A DNA stretch of 7,249 bases. It comes from Flavobacteriales bacterium (GTDB lineage Bacteria; Bacteroidota; Bacteroidia; Flavobacteriales_E; Vicingaceae). The notes under the pieces are model-generated. The model saw only the letters and a program-made list of their open reading frames with translations. It searched no databases and was not told the origin of the DNA. This document shows positions 1 through 6,677 of the stretch, piece after piece. The first letter of the stretch is position 1. Each line of letters starts with the position of its first letter. The stretch spans positions 1 through 7,249 of the forward strand of contig DNDT01000066.1 of assembly GCA_003487525.1 (NCBI GenBank), given 5' to 3'. Both the position numbers and the translations under genes were made by a program.

Positions 1-1088
1 CCGTACAGGTGTTTTTGAATGACTGTGAAGTTCCGGTTGAAAACCTGCTTTCAGAGCGTGGAAACGGCTTTAAAATTGCCCTGAATATTTTAAACATCGG
101 TCGTATTAAGCTTGCCGGAGCAACGCTCGGTGCGGCCAAAACAGTGATCAGTCATACCGTGAGTTACGCGAACGAGCGAAATCAATTTGGTCGGCCAATT
201 TCGAAATACGGTGCCATCCAGTACAAAATGGCCGAACAGGCGATCCGGACCTTTGCGCTTGAAACGGCAACGTACCGCTGTGGTAAAAACATCACCAATC
301 AAAAAGAACAGCTTGTCGCCGGTGGAATGGACGAGACAAAGGCCTTGTTGAAAGGGGTGGAGGAATTTGCCATCGAAGCGGCCATACTCAAAGTATTCGG
401 ATCCGAAACGCTCGATTACGTTGTTGACGAAGGTGTTCAGGTGTACGGAGGAATGGGCTACAGTGCAGAAGCCCCGATGGAAAGAGCGTACAGGGATTCC
501 AGGATAAACAGAATTTTTGAAGGGACCAATGAGATTAACCGCATGCTGAGTGTGGATATGATCTTAAAGCGTGCTCTGAAGGGAGAATTGGATTTAATGC
601 CTGCGGTTCAGGCCATTGCGGGAGAATTATCTTCCATTCCGAGTATGGACGAAGGTGGCGGAGATTTTGCGTACGAAAAACAGCTCGTTTCGAATTTTAA
701 GAAGGCCGTATTGATGACTGCCGGAAAAGCGGTGGAAAAATTGATGCAGTCGCTTGCCAAGGAACAGGAAATCCTAATGAATATATCGGACATGTTGAAT
801 GACGTGTATATAGCCGAGTCCCTGATGTTGCGAACCATGAAACTAAATCGGTCAGGAAAGGATGCCGATGGGGTTTACAGGTCAATGATGTCGGTCTTCC
901 TGGTTGATGCAGCTGACCGGATCAATAAAAACGGCAGGGATGCAATCGCCTCATTTGCAGAGGGAGATGAAATGAATCTCTTGATGATGGGTTTGAAGCG
1001 CTTCACCAAGTACAAGCCAGTGAACGTAAAGGAAGAGCGAAGAAAGATTGCGGCAAGGTTAATTGACAGGAACGCGTATTGCTTCTGA
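1..1088 (+). CDS. Long/very-long-chain acyl-CoA dehydrogenase, C-terminal part (5' end outside window)
   Basis: Acyl-CoA dehydrogenases are FAD flavoproteins that introduce the trans-2 double bond in the first step of fatty-acid beta-oxidation and pass electrons to ETF. The frame is already open at the window edge, with the first full codon at base 3, so the GTG at 9 is not the real start. Counting from that GTG, NERNQFGRP (55-63) and the second family signature (145-178, QVYGGMGY ... RDSRINRIFEGTNEI) are intact. Glu171 in FEGT (codon 519-521) aligns with the catalytic base of MCAD and VLCAD. The roughly 160 residues after the signature match the extra C-terminal domain of VLCAD/ACAD9 and of ~600-residue bacterial FadE proteins, and the ending NAYCF is typical of that group. 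About 235 N-terminal residues should lie upstream. The gene converges on the minus-strand cluster. Membership of the family is clear; chain-length preference is inferred. Confidence 0.95.
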   Translation, partial: VQVFLNDCEVPVENLLSERGNGFKIALNILNIGRIKLAGATLGAAKTVISHTVSYANERNQFGRPISKYGAIQYKMAEQAIRTFALETATYRCGKNITNQKEQLVAGGMDETKALLKGVEEFAIEAAILKVFGSETLDYVVDEGVQVYGGMGYSAEAPMERAYRDSRINRIFEGTNEINRMLSVDMILKRALKGELDLMPAVQAIAGELSSIPSMDEGGGDFAYEKQLVSNFKKAVLMTAGKAVEKLMQSLAKEQEILMNISDMLNDVYIAESLMLRTMKLNRSGKDADGVYRSMMSVFLVDAADRINKNGRDAIASFAEGDEMNLLMMGLKRFTKYKPVNVKEERRKIAARLIDRNAYCF

Positions 1089-1110
1089 TGCATGTCGTTA
1101 AAGCAATACG
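1075..1110 (+). terminator. Possible stem-loop at the end of the acyl-CoA dehydrogenase gene
   Basis: A perfect 10-bp inverted repeat is present: CGTATTGCTT at 1075-1084 and AAGCAATACG at 1101-1110, with a 16-nt loop. The left arm covers the last codons of the acyl-CoA dehydrogenase and the stop codon lies in the loop. Its place between convergent genes suits a transcription end or an mRNA 3' stabiliser. No T-run follows and the stem has only 4 G/C pairs of 10, so it is not a classical intrinsic terminator. The role is inferred. Confidence 0.35.
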
Positions 1111-1194
1111 GTGTTATCTTAACATCCTGACTTAAAAAATATCCGAATTACTTTTAAAGAGGTAAAATTCACATTTCCTGTATGTGTTCCGTTG

Positions 1195-1219
1195 TATTCA
1201 TCCGGAAGGAAGATGAATA
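1195..1219 (-). terminator. Possible weak stem-loop downstream of the SPOR-protein gene
   Basis: TATTCATC at 1195-1202 and GATGAATA at 1212-1219 form a perfect 8-bp inverted repeat with a 9-nt loop, about 40 nt past the stop codon of the minus-strand SPOR gene. It is A/T-rich and not followed by a T-run on the minus strand, so it may be chance. Apart from this hairpin and the one overlapping 1088, I see nothing in the 171-nt gap between the convergent genes. Confidence 0.2.
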
Positions 1220-1259
1220 TCAGTAAGCGCAGAAAGTATGGAGAACGCGATGTAATTAA

Positions 1260-2225
1260 CTAGAAGCCAATCCGATTGTTGCCCCTCATTTTTACAATCC
1301 AGGCATCCTTATAGCCCTTTGCAATCATTTCCTTTTTTCTGGCAATTGCCTTGTTGATATCATGAAACTCACCGCTGAAGCACCGTGTAAAATCTTCGTA
1401 GGGAATCATTTTGAAATCGGGTACTTCGGAAAACTTTGCCTTGTTTACCTGCTTTGAAAATGCGCCTAACTGAATGCTGTATAATACATTTTCATCAATG
1501 GTCGGATTGGACACTTCATTGATTTCTCCTTTGTTTATCTTGTCCATAAGCCCGGCATCCACTTCTTTTGCGTCGCTCTCAAAAACCTTTGTTTCGACCT
1601 TCATTTTATCTATTTCCGCCATTTGTTTAGAAGCGTAATTGTCTCCGGGTTTGGCCAGCAGAGCTACTTCATAATGCTTACGGGCATAAGAAGGTTGTCC
1701 AATGGCCAGCAACTCGTCTCCGTCTTCAATAGACCTGGAATACAGTCGCCCCAGTTTTTTCTCGCTTCTTTCGTAATCGGTTTTAACCTTTAACAGTGCA
1801 CTGTCGACCCGGATAACGTTAAATGCTTCAATAACATCGCTCCAGATCAGTTCACCGACCTGAATGCTGTCCTTCGAATTCGTCTGCCATTCAAAATCAA
1901 AATCGATTTCCTGTATTTCATACTGATTGGTAAAGGGATAATTGTTGGTCCGGATGTGGATGGTCTTGGGAACATAATCCTTTTTTGATATTTCGAGAAC
2001 AAGGTGACCGTCGTCCGGAAGGATGATAAAGGAGAAAAATCCACCTTTGCTGGTTTCATCCGCAACGACCTTGCCATTCATCGACAACTTGAAATTAAGA
2101 TTGTTCAGTGATCGCCCTTTGTTAAATCCCGTACACGATATTTCATAGACATTTTGAGCGGACAATGCCAATGGTAAAGTCAGGATAAGCGACAGAAAAA
2201 TGTTTTTGATATTCTTCATTTTCAT
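1260..2225 (-). CDS. Secreted SPOR-domain protein with N-terminal beta-sandwich-like region
   Basis: A 321-residue protein that is probably periplasmic or outer-membrane-associated and may bind peptidoglycan. SPOR domains recognise denuded glycan strands at division sites. Residues 1-23 are a signal peptide (basic MKMKNIKN, hydrophobic core, cleavage near LSA|QN). Residues ~35-92 resemble the carboxypeptidase-regulatory/Ig-like sandwich common in Bacteroidota (SKGGFFSF, LEISKKDYVPKTIHI). Residues ~178-207 look like one TPR-like helical pair (SYARKHYEVALLAKPGD). Residues ~246-318 form the SPOR domain (YSIQLGAFSK; KKEMIAKGYKDAWIV). The frame is open to a TTG at 2252, but that codon lies inside the likely promoter, and the signal peptide begins at the ATG at 2225 (or the ATG at 2219), so I chose 2225. 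The 120-nt upstream gap suggests a separate transcription unit. The domain call is strong; the cellular role is inferred. Confidence 0.85.
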   Translation of the reverse strand: MKMKNIKNIFLSLILTLPLALSAQNVYEISCTGFNKGRSLNNLNFKLSMNGKVVADETSKGGFFSFIILPDDGHLVLEISKKDYVPKTIHIRTNNYPFTNQYEIQEIDFDFEWQTNSKDSIQVGELIWSDVIEAFNVIRVDSALLKVKTDYERSEKKLGRLYSRSIEDGDELLAIGQPSYARKHYEVALLAKPGDNYASKQMAEIDKMKVETKVFESDAKEVDAGLMDKINKGEINEVSNPTIDENVLYSIQLGAFSKQVNKAKFSEVPDFKMIPYEDFTRCFSGEFHDINKAIARKKEMIAKGYKDAWIVKMRGNNRIGF

Positions 2226-2249
2226 GTTTTTCGGAAATGACCTATTCGG

Positions 2250-2285
2250 CAAAAGTATAAAAATGAGGGGTATAAAAAGGACAAA
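2250..2285 (-). promoter_or_regulatory. Putative Bacteroidota-type promoter for the SPOR-protein gene
   Basis: Read on the minus strand, TACTTTTG (2257-2250) is an exact match to the Bacteroidota -7 element TAnnTTTG. TTTG at 2285-2282 could serve as the -33 element, with a 24-nt spacer that is slightly longer than usual. Transcription would begin near 2243, leaving a leader of about 18 nt before the ATG at 2225. This rules against the TTG at 2252 as start codon. It is a motif match only. Confidence 0.55.
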
Positions 2286-2345
2286 TATCGAGAAGCTTTG
2301 ATCAAGCTGCTTCCGGAAATCCGTTTTGTGGAGAAAGGCTTGAAA

Positions 2346-3044
2346 TTAAAACGCTATGGTCAAAAGAAGGGTTCGGGGACCTAAAAAAACCAGGCTTTTT
2401 GTTGTGGGAGAATTTTCCAATACAGTGGTCGGTCCCGAAGTGACGGATTGATAGGTTTTGTCTTCATGCTTGTTCATGGTGAAATAAAAACTTGCATCCG
2501 TACCCAGTAACACATGTGGAGAAAGTTTGAAGTGTATCGTAGCTCTGGGCCCACCTCCGTAAGATTCCGTTCGATTATCGGTTTCAACCGAAACAGCATT
2601 GCCGATGCCGTTTGACGTAAAGCTTTTTGTCACGTTTGATGAATTGAAATAAAGGGCGTCCAATCCAATGCTCGCCAGCCATTTTTTACCTAGCTGCTTT
2701 TTTTGTTCCACTCCAACCCGGACCGAAGCTTCATTGATATTGGTACTTGTCTTACTGAGCGCGTCACCTGTTTCTGTTTGTTCCACTCTGCCGCCAAGTC
2801 CGAAATTCATTCCCTTTCCTGTTGAATTGGAATTAAACTGGTAGTTAATGAAGTAGGGATTTTCTGCAACTTCCTGGTTGTTGCTCAAATTAAAAAGTTG
2901 TTTCAGTACTTCATTTACCTGCAAGCCCACATAATGGGTCGTTCTTCTTTCAGAATTCTCTGAGGCCTTTTGAGATAAGTCTTCCTGGGCGTTCAACAGA
3001 CTGCATAAGGCAAAGGCTGTTGACAATAACAATGTCTTTTTCAA
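2346..3044 (-). CDS. Small outer-membrane beta-barrel-like protein, TTG start
   Basis: A 232-residue secreted protein. A signal peptide (MKKTLLLSTAFALCSLLNA, cleavage before Q20) starts exactly at a TTG codon, and the codon just upstream is the TAG stop of the peroxidase gene. No ATG occurs in frame until Met79, so TTG is the only start that keeps the signal peptide. The mature part has alternating polar/hydrophobic strands, glycine turns (FGLGGR, YGGGPRATIHFKL) and a C-terminal strand ending in Phe, as in outer-membrane barrels inserted by BamA. With ~210 mature residues it could form about 8-10 strands. I do not recognise a specific family. It abuts the di-heme peroxidase gene with no spacing, so the two are almost certainly co-transcribed and translationally coupled. 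A role beside that lipoprotein is inference. Confidence 0.8.
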   Translation of the reverse strand: MKKTLLLSTAFALCSLLNAQEDLSQKASENSERRTTHYVGLQVNEVLKQLFNLSNNQEVAENPYFINYQFNSNSTGKGMNFGLGGRVEQTETGDALSKTSTNINEASVRVGVEQKKQLGKKWLASIGLDALYFNSSNVTKSFTSNGIGNAVSVETDNRTESYGGGPRATIHFKLSPHVLLGTDASFYFTMNKHEDKTYQSVTSGPTTVLENSPTTKSLVFLGPRTLLLTIAF

Positions 3045-4106
3045 CTATTTACTTTTAATGACAAATGGATCCGACAAAGCCGGATTGGTGATTAAATTAA
3101 AATCCGTAAAGCTATTCAGGAAAGATATCAGGGCAGATTTTTCGTGATCCGTGATGTTAAATTTTGCGGAGGATCCAAATTGATTCTTCAGTCTATTGTC
3201 AAGATTCTGATGATTAACGATTCCATGGCTGTAGTGGTCAATAACCTCACTCAGGGTGGAAAAACGACCGTCATGCATATAGGGTGCCGTCAAACCGATA
3301 TTTTTTAAGGATGGAATTCTGAACCTGCCATTGTCCTTGGCATTATGGCTTATCGCTCCGAGACCCTTGTCTTCGTATACCACGTCCAGCCCGATATTTG
3401 CAAAAGCATTGGTGTCCTGTGGCAAATACCCGCTGAATTGGGTGACATGATGACAGGAGGCGCAATCGTACTTATTGAAAAACAGCTGTCTGCCTAGCTC
3501 TTCCTGTGGTGAAAGATTCATTCCAAACATGGTATTATCCATTTTATTGAAAGTGGTAATTCCTGAAACAAAAGAGCTGAGTTGCTCAGCGATGCGCCCG
3601 GGAGTAATTAAGTTGGCCGAAGTATCCCCGTAATCCCTGATAAACAATTCCTGATAGTAATCAATGGATTCCAGCTTATCACACAATGCCTCCAGGTCGT
3701 AAATGCCCATTTCCCTGTGATTTACCATGGGCTGCAGCATCATTTCGGTCAGATTACTTTCCCTGCCGTCCCAAAACAATAAGTTTCCGGTTGTGAATCC
3801 CGGAAAAAAAATTTCGTTGTCATTTCTGAGATTTTGAATTGGAGGTGAATTTCTCAGGGTTCGTTGATTGTTAAATCCTGTACTTAAACTAACGTTGTCG
3901 GCAAATGCAAATTGCTGTCTGTGGCAAGAGGCACACGCCGTTGTGTTGTTGACACTTAACTGCTTGTCATAGAAAAGTACCCTTCCGGTGTGCAATCCAT
4001 CAATATTCTCTATGGTTCTTACCTGATTAAATTCAGGATCACTTTTCTGACATGAAGTGAAGGCAATTGCCAATGAAGCAACAAGGATCAGGATGTTGGT
4101 TCTCAT
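3045..4106 (-). CDS. Di-heme cytochrome c peroxidase (CcpA/MauG family) lipoprotein
   Basis: A 353-residue, probably periplasm-facing lipoprotein expected to reduce H2O2 to water with electrons from small c-type cytochromes or quinol-linked donors. The lipoprotein signal peptide ends at Cys19 (AFTSC, followed by QKS). There are two heme-c attachment sites, CASCH at 58-62 and CASCH at 215-219, the normal two-domain layout. FWDGR (111-115) holds the Trp that lies between the hemes in CcpA, and NHREMG (129-134) holds the conserved active-site Glu (Glu132). APYMHDGRF (274-282) supplies the Met axial ligand (Met277) of the high-potential heme, so it is CCP-like rather than MauG-like, where this position is Tyr. 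No His occurs between residues 63 and 129, where classical enzymes carry the distal His of the low-potential heme. The start is ATG at 4106, 48 nt after the thioredoxin-like gene. The family is certain; the substrate is inferred. Confidence 0.93.
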   Translation of the reverse strand: MRTNILILVASLAIAFTSCQKSDPEFNQVRTIENIDGLHTGRVLFYDKQLSVNNTTACASCHRQQFAFADNVSLSTGFNNQRTLRNSPPIQNLRNDNEIFFPGFTTGNLLFWDGRESNLTEMMLQPMVNHREMGIYDLEALCDKLESIDYYQELFIRDYGDTSANLITPGRIAEQLSSFVSGITTFNKMDNTMFGMNLSPQEELGRQLFFNKYDCASCHHVTQFSGYLPQDTNAFANIGLDVVYEDKGLGAISHNAKDNGRFRIPSLKNIGLTAPYMHDGRFSTLSEVIDHYSHGIVNHQNLDNRLKNQFGSSAKFNITDHEKSALISFLNSFTDFNLITNPALSDPFVIKSK

Positions 4107-4154
4107 AACGCGGTTAGATTAGTACCCCATAAAGCTAAGAAAAATATCAAATCC

Positions 4155-4712
4155 CTAGGATTTCCATTTGATATTGCATCCGATACTTGGTTTTTGATTG
4201 AGATCCACAGGGCGACCTTCCAGTATATTATCCAGTGCATTTCTAACGTCTTTTCCGCTCACCGGCACGTCATTGCTCGGCCTTGCATCATCCAGCTGAC
4301 CCCTGTAAATGCATGAAAGGTTCTTGTCGAAAATGTGAAATTCGGGAGTACAGGCGGCATCGTAAGCTTTTGCGACATTCTGACTTTCGTCGAACAGGTA
4401 AGGAAATGAAAACTTCTTCTTTGATGCCAGTTCTTTCATTTTTTCCGGTGAATCATCCGGGTAATTTTCGACATCGTTCGCATTGATTGCGACAAAGTTG
4501 ATTCCCTTGCTTTTGTAATCATTTGATAAGGCCACGATTCCATCCAGTACATGGATCACATACGGGCAATGGTTGCACATAAAAATGATAACCGTTGCTT
4601 TTTCCGACTTCAGTTCGTCAAGCGAACGAATCAGGCCGGTGAGTGGTTCGACAAGTGAAAAATCCGGTGCTTTAAATCCCAATGGGATGGAAGTTGATTC
4701 TGTTCGTGCCAT
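4155..4712 (-). CDS. Thioredoxin-family / peroxiredoxin-like protein with CNHC active site
   Basis: A 185-residue protein of the AhpC/TSA-Redoxin fold, of the peroxiredoxin-like thioredoxin-family type widespread in Bacteroidota. APDFSL (15-20) is the typical strand entry, and FMCNHCPYV (44-52) carries the CxxC pair Cys46/Cys49 in place of thioredoxin's WCGPC. CTPEFHIFD (121-129) contains the cis-Pro of the fold, and the C-terminal GCNIKWK (178-184) is characteristic of the group. There is no signal peptide or membrane helix, so it is probably cytoplasmic. It likely acts in thiol-disulfide exchange or peroxide handling, but the physiological substrate is not known from sequence. The ATG at 4712 lies one base after the TGA of the phospholipase D-like gene (TGA-C-ATG), which supports both this start and translational coupling. 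It sits 48 nt before a di-heme peroxidase, so a shared oxidative-stress role is plausible. Confidence 0.88.
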   Translation of the reverse strand: MARTESTSIPLGFKAPDFSLVEPLTGLIRSLDELKSEKATVIIFMCNHCPYVIHVLDGIVALSNDYKSKGINFVAINANDVENYPDDSPEKMKELASKKKFSFPYLFDESQNVAKAYDAACTPEFHIFDKNLSCIYRGQLDDARPSNDVPVSGKDVRNALDNILEGRPVDLNQKPSIGCNIKWKS

Positions 4713-4713
4713 G

Positions 4714-5919
4714 TCAGTTTGGACTTGGTTTTTTTGTAAATACGCTCAATACTCTCATTAAGGTTCTGGCAATCCAGTATGAAAACCGATTCTGCAATTT
4801 AACCATAAATGAGTAGTGCCTGTAAAATTCATCTTTGTCAATCAAGGTGCATTCTTCCCTGGAAATTTGAGAAAGCAGTTCACTCAGCTTTCTTGAAAAA
4901 CCATTGTCAATAATCTCCATGTTCAGTTCAATGCTCTCAAAATTACTCAGATAATTTAAGTTGTATGATCCCACGGTCGACCAGGTCTGGTCAACTACGG
5001 CGACTTTTCCGTGCATGACTGTTTGCTGCCATTCATAAATTTTTATATCGTTTTGGAACATCCAGTTGTAGAGGTATTTTTCGGCCGATTTGGCAAACAT
5101 GACATCGGAAACTCTCGTTAAAATTACGGATATATTGACCCCTCTTTTTGATGCTTCCCTGAGTTTTCTTCTCATGTTACGTCCGGGAAGAAAATATCCT
5201 CCGACAATTTGAATTTCTTTCTCCGCTTTTTGAAAGGCGTTTCTGTACCCTGTATAGATTTCATTCCTTCCTCTCAACCAGTCATTCACACTCACTTTGA
5301 CAAGTGCATTGTGCGACTGAATTGAATCGCTCATTATCGGAAGCCTGAACTTTCTCCATTTCCCGGTGATCTTATAGGTTTTTTCCCAGATCTGCAGACA
5401 GCGTTGCTTGACTTCTTTTGCCGGGATTCCTTTGACCAGGAGTGCAAAATCGAGCCATGCCTTTTCTCCGTTGATGTCGTTGTAACGGTTTGCAATATTT
5501 ACACCGGTGACCAGGCTCACCTGCTCATCGATGGCGACGGCCTTGTGGTGCATGCGTCTCCCGAACTCCATATTCCCCATGCTGATTACCGGCCTGAACC
5601 ACTTGAAATTTATTCCTGCATCGATCATCTTTTTATGGGACAGTTCAGGTAACTTGCTCGACCCATACGCATCCAAAACAAAAAAGACCGCGACATTTCT
5701 CTTGGCCGCCCTGATCAGTGCGTTCATGATGGTATTTCCTGTTTCGTCCGCTTCACATATGTAGTACTGAATGTGAATTTCGACCCTGGCTTCGTCGATA
5801 AGTTTTTCCAGAAGATCGAAAAACTGCTTTCCTCCGCGTATCAGTTCGATGTGGGAAGCGCGGTGATAATATCGGCGTCTGAATTTTAAAGATGTTCTTT
5901 TCAGATTACTCTGGCGCAT
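4714..5919 (-). CDS. Phospholipase D superfamily protein, ClsB-like cardiolipin synthase
   Basis: A 401-residue protein with two HKD half-sites. The first is HHKAVAID (His124, Lys126, Asp131) followed by TGVN; the second is HGKVAVVD (His303, Lys305, Asp310) followed by GSYN. Enzymes of this layout transfer a phosphatidyl group, typically making cardiolipin from phosphatidylglycerol plus a second lipid. The N-terminal ~25 residues are strongly basic, and the two transmembrane helices of ClsA are absent. Length and architecture resemble E. coli ClsB (about 413 residues), suggesting a peripheral inner-membrane enzyme. Residues ~370-392, with aromatic and basic residues, could form a membrane-associating amphipathic helix. 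The start at ATG 5919 overlaps the end of the upstream barrel gene by 14 nt. A cardiolipin synthase role is likely; another phosphatidyltransferase or phosphodiesterase activity is possible. Confidence 0.88.
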   Translation of the reverse strand: MRQSNLKRTSLKFRRRYYHRASHIELIRGGKQFFDLLEKLIDEARVEIHIQYYICEADETGNTIMNALIRAAKRNVAVFFVLDAYGSSKLPELSHKKMIDAGINFKWFRPVISMGNMEFGRRMHHKAVAIDEQVSLVTGVNIANRYNDINGEKAWLDFALLVKGIPAKEVKQRCLQIWEKTYKITGKWRKFRLPIMSDSIQSHNALVKVSVNDWLRGRNEIYTGYRNAFQKAEKEIQIVGGYFLPGRNMRRKLREASKRGVNISVILTRVSDVMFAKSAEKYLYNWMFQNDIKIYEWQQTVMHGKVAVVDQTWSTVGSYNLNYLSNFESIELNMEIIDNGFSRKLSELLSQISREECTLIDKDEFYRHYSFMVKLQNRFSYWIARTLMRVLSVFTKKPSPN

Positions 5920-6649
5920 CGACAGACTTTTTTCTTGGCTCCGGGTTAAAATAATACCTTAAGTCAAGGCTAAGGTAGTTGCCATTTACTGCAGGGTATG
6001 GATCCACCAGCTTTACATACTGATTGGAATTCAGCTCTTTGTAACTGACAATAACATCGGCCATATCGCCAAACGTATTGTGGTACGAAGCGCCCAAATA
6101 GAAATACCCCGACTTTTTTGATCGGTATTCAAAGCCCAGATTTGCGACAAGTGACAGCATCACCCAGTTTTTTTCAAGCAGTCCGTATTCGATTGAATCG
6201 CGGTCGTGGGAAACCACACCTTGCGTCGGAAACATATCGAACGAGATGCCTGCAGAAGAATTCATGTACACGTTTTCACTCAACCTGACAAATACCATAC
6301 CTACCAGTGGCAGCTGATATCCCGGAAATTTCAGTTCGGCCGAAGAAGGAGAAAATGAATTATTGGTCAGTTCAAATGAATAGTTTCGTACGATGTAATT
6401 TATTCCTGTTTCGATTGAAATCCGGTCGGTCAGTCCGAACCGAATGGTTGCACCCATGCTATAACCGCTGTTCACATCAATGGTGAGGGTGGATCCGGTT
6501 TCGTCGTCCCTGACCACCTTTCCGTCTGTATTGACGATGTTCAACGGGAAGATTGGTTTGAATTGAATGCCAAAAGCGGTTACGCCTTTTTGTGCATGCA
6601 GCGAATTAAACAAGGTGCAAATAAATAAACTGATCAGTAGATGACGCAT
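5906..6649 (-). CDS. Outer-membrane beta-barrel protein, unassigned function
   Basis: A 247-residue secreted protein. It has a signal peptide at residues 1-19 (MRHLLISLFICTLFNSLHA, cleavage before QKG). Amphipathic beta-strands with aromatic girdle residues follow (GYSMGATIRFGL, ISIETGINYIVRNYSFEL, FEYRSKKSGYFYLGASY), then a near-terminal strand YLSLDLRYYF. About 13 charged, proline-containing residues come after it (PEPRKKSVDAPE). This matches the PorT/OmpW-size Bacteroidota outer-membrane barrels of 8-10 strands. No specific family or substrate is recognisable. The start is ATG 6649, the only Met near the signal peptide, 28 nt after the small membrane-protein gene. Its 3' end overlaps the ClsB-like gene by 14 nt, which implies coupled expression of an outer-membrane protein and a phospholipid enzyme. 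Confidence 0.82.
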   Translation of the reverse strand: MRHLLISLFICTLFNSLHAQKGVTAFGIQFKPIFPLNIVNTDGKVVRDDETGSTLTIDVNSGYSMGATIRFGLTDRISIETGINYIVRNYSFELTNNSFSPSSAELKFPGYQLPLVGMVFVRLSENVYMNSSAGISFDMFPTQGVVSHDRDSIEYGLLEKNWVMLSLVANLGFEYRSKKSGYFYLGASYHNTFGDMADVIVSYKELNSNQYVKLVDPYPAVNGNYLSLDLRYYFNPEPRKKSVDAPE

Positions 6650-6677
6650 GTGTTTTACAGATTTCGGATATCACGGG

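Noticed and set aside
697..1093. Minus-strand open frames opposite the acyl-CoA dehydrogenase.
   Set aside because: The plus-strand protein has clear family signatures to its C-terminus. The minus frames are cysteine- and serine-rich shadows without features.
1123..1263. Plus-strand open frame in the convergent gap, with a GGAAGGAAG-ATG giving a 16-residue peptide (MNISKRRKYGERDVIN).
   Set aside because: Too short, no recognisable family, and purine-rich sites before ATG are expected by chance. The upstream part of the frame has no start and reads as random sequence.
1847..2077. A second minus-strand frame of 76 codons within the SPOR-protein gene.
   Set aside because: It lies out of frame inside a gene with clear signal peptide and SPOR domain, and its translation has no recognisable structure.
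2292..2313. GAAGC ... GCTTC inverted repeat with inner AGCTT-TGATC-AAGCT, a possible terminator after the barrel gene.
   Set aside because: Only 5-bp stems in competing pairings and no following T-run. It is weak enough to be chance, although the position would suit a terminator.
4107..4154. Possible promoter in the 48-nt gap before the di-heme peroxidase (TTTG ... TAGCTTTA on the minus strand).
   Set aside because: TAGCTTTA misses the final G of TAnnTTTG, and the spacer of about 10 nt is far too short.
5404..5764. Plus-strand open frames of 82 and 85 codons opposite the ClsB-like gene.
   Set aside because: They are antisense shadows of a strongly conserved HKD coding region, with no domain or start signal of their own.
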